Shown: positions 44,861 through 54,480 of the stretch, piece after piece
Numbering within the stretch: position 1 is the stretch's first letter
How the letters are laid out: each line of letters starts with the position of its first letter
From: Melampsora larici-populina 98AG31
Lineage: Eukaryota; Basidiomycota; Pucciniomycetes; Pucciniales; Melampsoraceae
Length of the DNA: 64,000 nt
Assembly: GCF_000204055.1 (NCBI RefSeq)
Contig: NW_006768768.1
Span: 1,118,071-1,182,070 of the forward strand
Reading direction: 5' to 3'
Notes under the pieces: model-generated
Databases searched by the model: none
The model's input: the letters and a program-made list of their open reading frames with translations, nothing else
What the model was told of the DNA's origin: nothing
Program-made: the position numbers and the translations under genes

Positions 44861-45281
44861 CCAGAATGCAGCTGCATTGTTCAATTCCAAACTGATATTT
44901 TGCCATTGAATCATTGAGTTAAGATACCAAGATAAAGCCAAAGTGGGACACGATAAAACCAAAGTGAGATACAAAAATAAAGACACTGAAATAAAAAATA
45001 CAATTCCTTTTAATTCAATCACTGCTAACATAGATATTGAGAGGACAAGCAGAGAAATAAAGTGAAAGGTGTGACTGAAAACTCCTTCATCATTCTGAAC
45101 AACATATCGAGATATAAAATAATCGATCTACTGCCTCCTTCATAAATAACCTAACAAACTACTACAACTACAAACTACAACAGATATTCAGGATGTTGAA
45201 GCTATTCAACATCACTAAAAGTAAACTTTGAGTCAGTGAGTCAATAGTGTATTAGTCTCAACAAATGAAAAGACCACAGGC

Positions 45282-45833
45282 TTACTCATCAAATATGTCA
45301 CACTCTTGAAGGTCTCTAGTGAGCACTTCAGCTTCGCCAAGATCCTTTAATACCTTGAGCATTGATTCCTTGCTCCATTTGAAACCCTCGAGGTCAAGTT
45401 TTTCCAAAGTCTTTACAATTCGATCGGAAACAGATGGAGATTGCTCGTAGGGTTGTGTTTTGACCGTGATCAAGTTTTGCCACTTTGGAATGAAGTTTGA
45501 CAATCCTGATGATTGTGACGATGTTGATGGAAGTTGAGATGGGGTTTGAGGTGGCGGTATTGATTGAGATTGAGATGGTGGTGGTGATCGGGGTGGGGAG
45601 GCCTCATCAGGTCCTTCGGTTTGCGAACCTCTTTCGACTCTCTTGACTCGGACCTCAGGCGTGTCAGGGATGTCACAATCGTGCTGGTACTCGAGGACAA
45701 TCATCATGAGGTGAGTGATTGATAAGATGTGGTTTGAATCGATGAGGTGGTGGAAGTCGAGAAGTGGTGATCGCAGAGGTTGAAGTTTGGGTTGCCCGGT
45801 CCGGACATCTGGGTAGCATGTACAGGTGGTCAT
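45282..45833 (-). CDS. Small hypothetical protein of KDZ-2
   Basis: A 183-residue single-exon frame from the ATG at 45833, starting just inside the right TIR. The N-terminus has a Cys pair (TTCTCYPDVRTG), followed by LLDFHHLIDSNHILSITHLM, a Pro/Ser/Gln-rich linker and a C-terminal helical region (DRIVKTLEKLDLEGFKWSKE; LKDLGEAEVLTRDL). No known domain. The frame is open further upstream into the TIR, which is probably the promoter. It could be a third element-encoded factor. Confidence 0.5.
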   Translation of the reverse strand: MTTCTCYPDVRTGQPKLQPLRSPLLDFHHLIDSNHILSITHLMMIVLEYQHDCDIPDTPEVRVKRVERGSQTEGPDEASPPRSPPPSQSQSIPPPQTPSQLPSTSSQSSGLSNFIPKWQNLITVKTQPYEQSPSVSDRIVKTLEKLDLEGFKWSKESMLKVLKDLGEAEVLTRDLQECDIFDE

Positions 45834-45856
45834 ATACTGTTTGATGGTACCGAGTC

Positions 45857-46019
45857 TACCGGGGGTTATATGAAAATCGAGGGACTTGGTCGTTTTTTGT
45901 TGATTTTGAGGCCAAATAATCGGCGATAGCGGCGATAGTGGCGATAATCGGCGATAGACTTCTTCACTGTCTAGAGCAGTGGTACAGGGACACTTCGTAC
46001 ACTGCTCTAGATAGCTGTA
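45857..46019 (-). repeat. KDZ-2 right TIR
   Basis: Inverted copy of 36253-36413 and close to the start of the small minus-strand gene. Confidence 0.9.
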
Positions 46020-46044
46020 CAAACCGCAACACCCAGAATTAATT
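46019..46044 (+). repeat. 26 bp direct repeat flanking KDZ-2
   Basis: ACAAACCGCAACACCCAGAA and the next six bases (TTAATT) follow the right TIR directly. They also occur at 36210-36235, 17 bp before the left TIR. This is longer than a usual target duplication. Confidence 0.8.
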
Positions 46045-46538
46045 GGTCCACATTTGATTTGACGGATTTGACAATCTCCCACTTCGCTATTGCACTCTCA
46101 CGAAAGATCCCGTCTTTCCGGAACGGTCGCCGCACTCAAACCGGACGTGATTAACGCCGCCGCAGGCTTGCTCGGTCAACCACTTCCGATCACCTCAACG
46201 GGCACGTCGCCTTTTCACTCGGCTTCCACAAAGACCCTTGATTTACGAAAATGGTCATGGGGGCGTACGAAAATCCAGATGTTGACCGTGCGGAGGGCCC
46301 AGCCACCTCATATAACCAGAACAGTGCTGTTGTATGTTAACCACTCACCCAAATCAGCGTCGCATTACCTCGGCAACGCGCGCGCCGAACCACATTGGAG
46401 ACTCATGACCTGCCCTACTGCCATTGGGAGCACAATTGACGAATCTACCAAGGGACCCTATATAGCTCCATATTGACCGGCCCTTAATGTTAGTGCTCTA
46501 ATCTATCAATTCCCCAGTAACTTTCCATTTCACAGGAC
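46045..46538. other. Element B subterminal region
   Basis: GC-richer than its surroundings. The open frame at 46090-46476 (+) has no domain features. Probably the 5' flank of the cysteine-rich gene. Confidence 0.35.
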
Positions 46539-46660
46539 AACTCCGCGAGTTATCATCATTCACATAGTTCATTTATTTCACCTCCGCGAGTTCTCATCTT
46601 ACTCATAGTTCATTTTCATTTCACAACCAACTCCGCGAGTTATCATCTTACAAACAGTTC
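46539..46660 (+). repeat. Triple CTCCGCGAGTTNTCATC repeat in the 5' flank of the Cys-rich gene
   Basis: Three copies start near 46541, 46582 and 46631, each followed by a CATAGTTCATTT-like phrase. They end about 10 bp before the start codon at 46672, so they may act as 5' UTR or promoter elements. CCGCG and the CTCCGCGAG half-palindrome are conserved. Confidence 0.75.
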
Positions 46661-46671
46661 CACTGATTGTC

Positions 46672-48551
46672 ATGCCTTCAGGCTCCAGAACCACACGATT
46701 GAACCCGATCAACCCCTATCAACCTTTGCCTGTCCCCTCCCGCAAAACCAAGCAAACTGGACTTATTTGCCAGTCAGCAAACTGCACCAAGAGGCCTACT
46801 CACTCCACGCTCTACTACCAACCACGGAACCAACCTAACGCTAAGCTGATTGGAATAAGGGTAACGTGACCAAACTAAAAGATGTCCACCACTGGATCAC
46901 ACTGAATCTTATATATTACAATCATCATCCTTACAGTGTCCACACGATTACAAGGCCTGTTATACACGTTTCTACCACCCATACCGAGTCGAAATCCTCG
47001 AACACAACGCCCAGTTACTCGCGATGGAAGTCGATCCACGGCTCATCGGTGGAATTGCTTCAAACACTACTTCCCAAACCTTTCCCCAAACTTCCCAAAC
47101 CACTTCTCAAACCACTTCTCAAACCAAACGCCGCACCACCAAAGTTGATTCATCTGCTCAATGCCAAGGCGTTAAAGGTCAATTTGCCACTGGTCATACG
47201 ATGCGGAAGAACAATTCATGCAATGCCAATGCCTGCCGCCATGTAAGTTTATTTCTCAGTGCAACCCGGTGATGTTAGATATCATGTAACTTACATATCA
47301 TATTTATTCTACATGTTCCATGTAGTGTTGCCAGGAACTCAATGATCAATTGGCTGGATGTGCACCTCACGGTGCCATGAATCGTGGGTCCCAGCGATCT
47401 GCTCGCAAGCAACCACTATCACCGAGCGGTCCTACAAGCTCATCGGCCACTCCCCTTACCCAAGCTGGTCGAACTTATTCACGCCTTCTCCTTCCGTCAG
47501 AATTTGCTAAGTTCAAAAGTATCACGATTCAAAAACAGGCAGACGAACGAACTCAAAGAGATAATGAACAGATTGCAAATAAACAAGTCACTCTGATGGT
47601 GTGGACCGGCACCGCGGTCAGTCTCAGTCTTACTTTTTTATTAACAAAAAGCAATGAACCAGGCTGATTTCATTTATTTTAGGGCTACCAATCTGGCTGC
47701 TGGGCGGGAGTGGTGTATGCACCACAATGGCCATTGGTTGCATTGAACAAATCCGAAGATCTTAGGAAGGTAGTTCACAAACATTTGGGTAATGACTGGA
47801 ATGGCAGTTTGCAGGTTTGGAGTGCGGAGAATAAAATATGGGTGAGAATTTCCTGCTGCAACTACCAAAACCAATGTAAAATAACCCGGATTCAAATCGT
47901 TGTTTGTTTCAGCTCAATGTTCCATTTGGAATGATCCATCAGTACCCAACAAACTGTCGAAAACTTCTTGTACTGTTTCCAGACGTCGACCCGAGCCAGT
48001 GCGAAAACCTCGATCACCACAAGGCCACAGTCTCATCAAGCAACAAATCCGCGATGACTATCACCAAACACCTCAACCCGTCACCTTTCAAAGGTTCTCC
48101 TGTCGCTAGATCTTCTCCTTCACCCCCTGAACAACCTCAGGCATCTTCTTCCAATAAGCGTATCCGCCTCCTCACATCTACACCTGATCCGAGTGACGAC
48201 GAAAGCACCGAAGGCATCCCTACTGGACGCTTGGGGAAGTGGCCCTGTGCATGTGTCATGCGCGACATGGAGAAGTTCTTAATTCAGTCAAAGAAGCCGA
48301 AAGTGACCATACCAGCCGCTTGGAATTCACTATTCAAAGCCGCTGGTTACAAGTACGCTAAATCCACTGCGTCTCGTTACCGTCGCTGGCTTGAAGCAAT
48401 TGACACTGAACGGTTGGCTCGATATGTTTCGGCAAATGGCGACAAGCGGGTTAAGCACGGGGTTCGATACTTTCACAAGGAATGGCTAGCTACCAAAAAC
48501 GTTGGGGAAACTGAAGAACAACCAACCCCATCCAAGCGTGTCAAGCTATGA
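46672..48551 (+). CDS. Cysteine-rich passenger protein of element B
   Basis: Five exons with clean GT-AG junctions and all phase 0: 46672-46860, 46937-47242, 47326-47616, 47683-47841, 47913-48551, giving 527 residues. Exon 1 has LICQSANCTKRP; exon 2 begins CPHDYKACYTRFYHPYR and ends with CQGVKGQF and CNANACRH; exon 3 continues with CCQELNDQLAGCAPHG. Together these make a Cys/His cluster likely to bind zinc. The middle (LMVWTGTA; SGCWAGVVYAPQWPLVALN) is hydrophobic. The last exon holds a Pro/Ser linker, a basic RLLTSTPDPS region, GRLGKWPCACVMRDMEKFL and a helical DNA-binding-like end (SRYRRWLEAI; KRVKL). I do not recognise the family. It lies 850 bp upstream of the alpha-kinase in the same direction. 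No stops or shifts are seen. Confidence 0.75.
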
Positions 48552-48840
48552 GTACTCCCAGATGAATTCTATCTCTCCCTTTTCTAACCTTGTATAAAAT
48601 TTTCCTTTCCAACCGTTCATTTAAATAATAAGTTTTTGTATATATAATTTTTTCAATTTTTCAGCATCTATATGTCTTCAATTTCTCTGTCTTCTCCTTA
48701 TGTCTGCCGTTCGGACTTTTTGATGTATGCTATGCCACCTATTAATTAAGCTATGTCCAGTAATACCATCAAGTATGCAGCAACTAGTTGAAGTCGAATG
48801 ACTTCTTTTGCGATTTACATGTGCCAAAGTAATCTAAAAA

Positions 48841-48906
48841 GTGATTGGCGTGACCAATCACACTCTTTCTTGCTCATTAACTGAGTCTTAATGGGCAAGA
48901 AAGAGT
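48841..48906. repeat. Two adjacent hairpins downstream of the Cys-rich gene
   Basis: GTGATTGG...CCAATCAC (48841-48861) is followed by 19 bp arms ACTCTTTCTTGCTCATTAA / TTAATGGGCAAGAAAGAGT (48862-48880, 48888-48906) with one mismatch and a 7 bp loop. Confidence 0.8.
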
Positions 48907-49203
48907 TATTGACCGTCATGAATAGTATAGAATCGATCACAAAGACTCAAAGAATTCTATTAATTGATCGGAAATGACTTCAGACAAGCACATCAATTAG
49001 TAATATTATGTTGGGAATTCTTTCAATCATTTTACCATGGGGTAACATGAATAGAGGTGACGGAATGATAAGAAAATCATGAGAACAAAACCTAAATGAG
49101 GGGTCTAGCTCGCGGAAAAACATCCTCATTATGTGGAACGTGTGTAAATTGGAAAGTAAGGCCAAACTAATCCGGCCAAACGATGGTAATACGATAATAG
49201 AAT

Positions 49204-49238
49204 TATCGATCACCCTCGATCACCCTCGATCACCCGCT
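49204..49238. repeat. GATCACCCTC triple repeat
   Basis: Three consecutive GATCACCCTC/GATCACCCGC units about 165 bp upstream of the alpha-kinase start, a candidate promoter element. Confidence 0.65.
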
Positions 49239-49400
49239 TTCGCGCTATTCATACTATTCCGCAAATGAATCTCTTGAGTATGTCATCTACTATAAAATGT
49301 CCTACACTTACACACTTATAAAGTTGTATCAATATCTCCTTCACGTTGTCACGTTGCTCAATTATTAAACCATCCACACATCACATTTATCTTGATTATT

Positions 49401-50691
49401 ATGCCAGATATAGCTGCTACCTTCAGTGATGATGACCCGCCGGCTTTTGATAATTGTCGCAAGGGAACCCCCAATACTGATACCAGTGCCGAAACACCTG
49501 ATCAACCTTCATCAACATCCATCAGCTTGTCTTCCTTGGCAGATGTGGTTTATGATCAACTTACGGAAACCAAGCCGCCCATCACTTCAACAACTCTAAC
49601 TCTGCCTCGTCGTAGAGCCGTTCCGGCGTCTCGCAATGGCAACATCTTTCGTGATGTGGAAGTCTCCGAAGAAGAAATTGTCACGTTGTCAAGACAGATT
49701 CGTGACACCAATTTCATGTTTGCACCAAACACCAGATCTGTCCGTGGTGGCTGGGACTACCAAGTTATTGCATTGGTTCTTGAGGGCGACCCTTTCACCT
49801 TCAATCCAGCGGGCGGCGACTATCGAATGAAAGAACGTGTATGCACATTCCGGTGTGATCCATTCCAGCAACACTATTTTACTCGGGATTCAAATTCTTG
49901 GATTCAGCACAATATGACCATCCTAGGCGACACTGTTCCTAAATCGATGATCGCCAAACAGCATACGGAGTGGACCTCGAGGCCTAACTTAGCGCGATCT
50001 CATGCTTTGGAGCGAGTCAAGTCCAACCTTTACGTAGCAGATTTGTTGAAGGTCTTTGTGCAGGACTTGGAAAATGTGTCTAAATCGAAGCGTGGCCAAA
50101 CTGCTCGCATCGCCGCAGAAGACATGCATATGCAAAGTTGTAACTTAAAGGTAATTTTTTTTGCTCTTGAAAAATACTTAGTTCAGTTCTAAAAGTGTTT
50201 TTTTGTGTATCCAGGTACCACCAAACAGCCTACTTAAGACGTTTGGTCGTACTTTGTCTGACGAGTCCGAATGGCTTTTGATTGATGCACCCCACGACTC
50301 AGACAATGTGCGCTATCTACACCCTTACAAGTTCAGGTGCGACCACGAGGACAAGTGGAGCAATTTAGTGCATGCTTTAGCCCATTTCGCGTATCACCGG
50401 ACTGGAGCTCTTTCGTTATTGAGCCAAATTGATTGTGACAAATCAGGTAATTTATCGAACCTGATATGTTTTACCAGAGGGTAAGTAGTATCACTTTGGA
50501 CTCCACCATTCATTCATGCTTACTAAATCATTGTCAGGTATCCGCACGTTGGTATACCGGGAACCGACATGGACGAAGAAGTCCACATGGCATTTGTGCA
50601 TTTCAAAGGTGAACACAAGTGCAACCCAATTTGTCGCACTCTTGGCCTGTACAATGTACAAACGGGCTATCCAGCCAATCGGTCCGACTAG
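49401..50691 (+). CDS. Alpha-kinase domain protein, passenger of element B
   Basis: Atypical protein kinase of the alpha-kinase (MHCK/eEF2K) family, expected to phosphorylate Ser/Thr. Three exons: 49401-50150, 50215-50480, 50538-50691, giving 389 residues. The N-terminal 75 residues are a Ser/Thr/Pro-rich leader. The N-lobe spans GWDYQVIALVLEGDP, MKERVCTFRCDPF and VPKSMIAKQ, where a Lys sits in the nucleotide-binding position. SNLYVADLLKVFVQDLE follows. The C-lobe has HALAHFAYHRTGALSLLSQI then DCDKSG, equivalent to the family's AFSHF...DLQG segment. The end, MAFVHFKGEHKCNPICRTLG, is the zinc-binding H-x-C-N-x-x-C signature plus LGL. The canonical DLQG is altered (IDCDKSG), so activity is uncertain. 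Splicing is clean and there is no stop. It lies between the Cys-rich gene and the convergent transposase. Confidence 0.82.
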
Positions 50692-51463
50692 CTGGCCTTT
50701 TATATTTTGCATACGAGATTTACTACTTCATGTTCAATTTGTTTCCTTTTTGATCGCATTATTCAAATTGTCTTCTTCATGTTATTTTTGTTGTCTTTAC
50801 GATGGCCATCTTTGAATTGTTCATGTTCTTTTTGTTTTCTTTACGATGATATTATTTAAATCATATTCTAGTTAATATTGTTTTCATTATGTTACTTTTG
50901 TTTTCATTACGATGGCAGCATCTAATTTAATGTTACTTTTCGCGCTCTTTATGATGACATTGGGTTTCATAACAATTCAATACTTCTACGTTTGTAGTTA
51001 TGTTATTACGTTTGTTGGGACATCACTTTTCACCCAGTGTATCTTAGATAGAGAGTGCATTACACTGAAAAACAATCACAGGGAGACACAAAATGAGAAA
51101 ATGAGAAATTGTGATATGATACATTAAACGGGCAAGATCGGATACAAATTACCCTATCATTGTATGGTCTAGAGCTGATGCTACAATTTGAATCATTATA
51201 CGATATTTGAGTCAGTTCTTTTTAGTATTTTAATGGTTGGGAAAGTTTCAATTTCAAAGTGGACAGTGGTAGCAAAGACATGAAGATCATAAGAGCTTCC
51301 GAAACAAACGGATTGTTGGTACCAAAGTTCATGACGAGTTACAAAATGAATCCAGTGGTTTGTTCAATGTTCATGATCAACTTGAACAGAACTCAGAACT
51401 CCTGTCAAAAAGGATTCAAAGTCGTGAGCTGAGTACAAGACATTAATAGATAACGAGGTACAC
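50692..51463. other. T-rich spacer with degenerate repeats
   Basis: The 3' flank between two convergent genes. About three to four diverged copies of TTCATGTTATTTTTGTTTTC-like bases followed by TTTACGATGG lie at about 50775-50960. No gene is seen; the frame at 50912-51127 (+) is AT-driven. Confidence 0.45.
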
Positions 51464-53698
51464 CTACAATGCGACAGTGCTGTAATGGATATTGCCTACG
51501 AATTTTACCTTGTCGCGCTTGCGTAGTTTTTCCTCAAGTCGTACATTATGGAGTCGGATCATTTCATCTAAAAAGAAGTTGTACCTGACAGGGTGCATAC
51601 CACGGCACATTGAATCAAAGCGGCCGAACCAAGCGTTTTCAATCTCAGCAGCTGATGCGTTGAACTTCCAGCCGTCAGCATTCTTTAATTCCGGGAATTT
51701 ATCCGGATCATTATTGAGTCTGCAGGTGGCGTGAGTCTCTTTGTGAGACTTGATGTGGAAGGTATCCACCGGGAGGAGAGTGTTTCGAAAGAATTCAACA
51801 TCATCCGTGTTGGTGCGGATGTGTGAATATAATCCACACGCGTTATCGTAAAATATGACTTGAGGAATTTCATCGGGGAAAAGCTCCTTGATCCATTCCT
51901 GCAAGGAAAAAGTCCGAGTTACTTTTAATTCGCAAAGAGAATCGAAATGATCACTAACTTTTACTTTGGTCACAGATTCAGATTTGTAAAAAGTTTTACG
52001 CGCAATGATGATGCCACAGGGTGCTACCATTAGCTGTTCGTTGTGAGTACGGGCACGTGAAAGTACAATTCTCTTGGTTCCTTTGTTGGCAGCGGCTCCT
52101 CCGTCTCTTGCAGCTTCATGCTCGCGATCAGTGACCTCACACAATAATAATTCTGCTTCAGTTAAGGTTACCTCCCCGGTTTCTGCATCTAATAATTCGC
52201 TGGGATCGATCTGCATTTGAGTGTGAGGTCTCTTGAATTTGCGAGGTAAGCCGAAAAGACTGCCGTTCCTTGCTGCAAATTCTGCATACGCCGCTTCGTG
52301 AGCTGGATCGCCGCAGGTCTTCGATCCCTCGGCAGATACGGGTCTCACACAAGGTTGAGCTTGACAACACCCTTTGAGGATGGCATGATGTTCGGAGCAA
52401 TACCTATGTTTGACTTTTTCGAGGTGTTGGTCACAATAGATGTCAGTGGTGGTGGGATCGAGAGCTTTGACTGGCTCTTCGGTTACACTGCAGCACCAGT
52501 GTCCCATGGTTATGCCATCTGTGACTAGCGCCCGCATGACTGGAATGATTGACATGAATGAGATTGGAGGACGAAAGCAATATAGATGTGAAAGAAGGGC
52601 CTACCTCGAGCATGACCTCCGGTGAGAGGAATCTCTTCGACTTCAGTACAAAGGGTGCAGGCGTGGCCAAAGTAAGGTGATCCTTCGATTTGATTCCATG
52701 CAGTAGCTTGCTCCATAGCTGAGAAGAACCGTCGATCATCTCCTCCTGCTGCATCACCCTTCAATCTGAGACCTCGAGTATTGTAGGTCCGCATCAACCG
52801 GTGGATGTCCAGGCCAAGTGAACACACCTTGGGACTCAGCCAACGTTGAAAGCGGTCGGATGGAAAAGCGTTTGAATATATGGCATCGGGTGATGCGTGC
52901 GTGTTGTTGTAAGAATTGACAATGTTGTAAACGGAAACCCTGATTGTGACATATAAGAGGTTTAGCCTTTTGTAATAAGGATGCATGGAGTAAAACATAC
53001 TGTGCCAGCATCTGAAGATGATTGAAGTGATCGGCGGCTTTATGAGTCATGAAGTAGTGCTGTGACACCTGGAAGTGATTAGTTGGCTGCCCTTCTTCTG
53101 GGGTGTAGTAATCGCGGAAAGCTTCACGTCGGACATAGCACGGTGTATAAGTTGACTTGCATTCTGGAAAAAATACAAATGTTTGGTAAGCGGTTGGCCA
53201 ATATTGAATATTGGTAAGCTCACTTCGGCAATATGAAGTAAAGTATTGTACACTGTCGATGCCATTGATGTCGATCAGGTACGCATAAACTTGCTCTCGA
53301 TTCTCAAGTGCGAGGGCCACGCCGTCATTGTCGCAAGTGAAACAATTTTCGGTAGGGGGTTCAAACGTGTGCTCGGTAATTGTGAAGGCATCTGGTTCGT
53401 GTATTTCTGGGGGAATACCTTGAGAAAAGAATTGTGAGGGGTTGTGTAGGCAGTTCGGAATGTCATCATAGATCAGATTCCACAATCGCGCCCAAACCGC
53501 AGGGGTTTGAGCGCTGTCCAGACAGCGTGCTAGAAACTCAATGGGTGCCTCGGTGGGTGAGGGGCCATAAGTTTCTCTGGTCCTTTGCAAGAAATCAGCA
53601 GAAAGGGAGGCGAGCGTGCTAAACTGGCTGACAGTGAGACTGTTGTAGGTGTTGGGGTATTTTTGGGAGAGACTGGCGACAAGATCTTTGAGGAACAT
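51464..53698 (-). CDS. CxC5/CxC6-type KDZ transposase of element B
   Basis: Three exons on the minus strand: 53698-53001, about 52939-52610, and about 52540-51464. The first encodes the N-terminal region with TENCFTCDND and a following Cys (CxC5-like). The second has DIHRLMRTYNTRGLRLKGD and CTLCTEVEEIPL. The third opens VTDGITMGHWCC and continues with CDQHLEKVKHRYCSEHHAIL, CCQAQPC and TCGDPAH, the CxC6-like cluster. The KDZ core then shows RTHNEQLMVAPCGIIIARKT, QVIFYDNACGLYSHI (Asp), VDTFHIKSHKETHATCRLNN and AAEIENAWFGRFDSMCR (Glu), ending HPVRYNFFLDEMIRLHN. These match the CxC6-associated KDZ proteins of basidiomycetes. It looks intact and is the obvious candidate for moving element B. It is only distantly related to the CxC1-type transposases nearby. 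Confidence 0.85.
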
Positions 53699-54472
53699 GT
53701 TTAATTGTGTATGTTGGGATGAATATTTTTTGAACCAAAATGACTACGCTTATTAGCAGACAAATATTTGATGGCGTGCTGGGTTGAAGAAGATCGTTGG
53801 GTGGGTGCGCTTATTTTAACTAACTGATTATAAGAGCTGGTATGGATTGCAGTTTTTATAATTGCATGGTGTCTCTAGGAGGGATACAATTTGCTATAAC
53901 ATCATGTTAATATGCGCGACCATCTTGAAAGGCAAGCATATCAACACGCAATTTTTAAAGTAGTAAGCGAGTAAGCACGGTAACGGTGTTGATCGTGCAG
54001 GCAATCGCCATGAATGTTTGAGCGGATCAAAGCATCAAACTTCAAGCCGGGTATATCCTCCGTGATGCACAGTTTATTGGTTTGTAACAATTGCTGTCCC
54101 TGCCGGTTGGCCACTTCTCTCAGCAGGTTCTCGGTCTGCATTATCCAACCTTGCACTTTGTGCTTCATCGGGGTGGTTTCGTTTGACTGAGCCGGCATGC
54201 TCGGCTGGCACGAGCAATGAGCGATAATTTGTAATGTCGGAGACAGTGCCGAGGTGAGTTGGTGTATTTCAAAAAGAGTCTTGGGAGAAGAATCTTTTCG
54301 CCGCAATTGTCTCACACAGGAGACAAAAAGGTGTGTGAGACTAACCGAGGGAATGTGCTACGGTACTGCTGTCCAGATGTGTACGGTACTGCTGTCCAAA
54401 TTAGTCAATGTCACAGGACCGCGGACTGGCTCGTCTACAGGCTCATTTTTACGTGGCCCAGCGTGTTCTCTG
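53699..54472. other. Right subterminal region of element B
   Basis: It holds the transposase promoter and the right terminus (about 54440-54472). The frame at 53941-54315 (-) has no recognisable domain. Confidence 0.45.
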
Positions 54473-54480
54473 TGCGACTA
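54473..54480 (+). repeat. Target duplication TGCGACTA, right copy
   Basis: Matches 36078-36085. The codon after it (54481) continues the KDZ-A frame. Confidence 0.85.

Larger units (their letters stand above)
36253..46019. mobile_element. KDZ-2 transposon, 9.8 kb with ~160 bp TIRs
   Basis: The terminal inverted repeats 36253-36413 and 45857-46019 start TACAGCTATCTAGAGCAGTG and differ at few positions. They contain a nested CTAGAGCAGTG...CACTGCTCTAG hairpin and ATCGCC-type repeats (CGCCGATTATCGCC). Three genes lie inside: KDZ transposase (+), HMG-like protein (+) and a small protein (-). A foldback element and an assembly gap lie between the first two. It is inserted 167 bp inside the left end of element B. 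No 8 bp duplication is evident. Confidence 0.85.
36086..54472. mobile_element. Element B: CxC5/CxC6-type KDZ transposon carrying an alpha-kinase
   Basis: 18,387 bp bounded by TGCGACTA on both sides. The termini are imperfect inverted repeats. The left reads GAGAGCATTCGCGCATCCAC then GGAAAAAAGAGCC; the right, in reverse complement, reads CAGAGAACACGCTGGGCCAC then GTAAAAATGAGCC. They align without gaps at about 24 of 33 positions. Removing it rejoins the KDZ-A gene in frame. After subtracting the nested KDZ-2 the element is about 8.6 kb. It contains a cysteine-rich gene (+), an alpha-kinase gene (+) and its own transposase (-). The transposase and alpha-kinase are convergent. Confidence 0.8.

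Noticed and set aside
44566..44895. Phe/Leu-rich 109-codon frame resembling a membrane protein
   Set aside because: Produced by a polypyrimidine low-complexity tract; overlapping frames look the same.
46090..46476. 128-codon frame between KDZ-2 and the Cys-rich gene
   Set aside because: No domain, no splice partners, and it runs through the subterminal region of element B; not supportable as a gene.
53941..54315. 124-codon minus-strand frame near the end of element B
   Set aside because: No family features; it overlaps the terminal region and the opposite strand is equally open.
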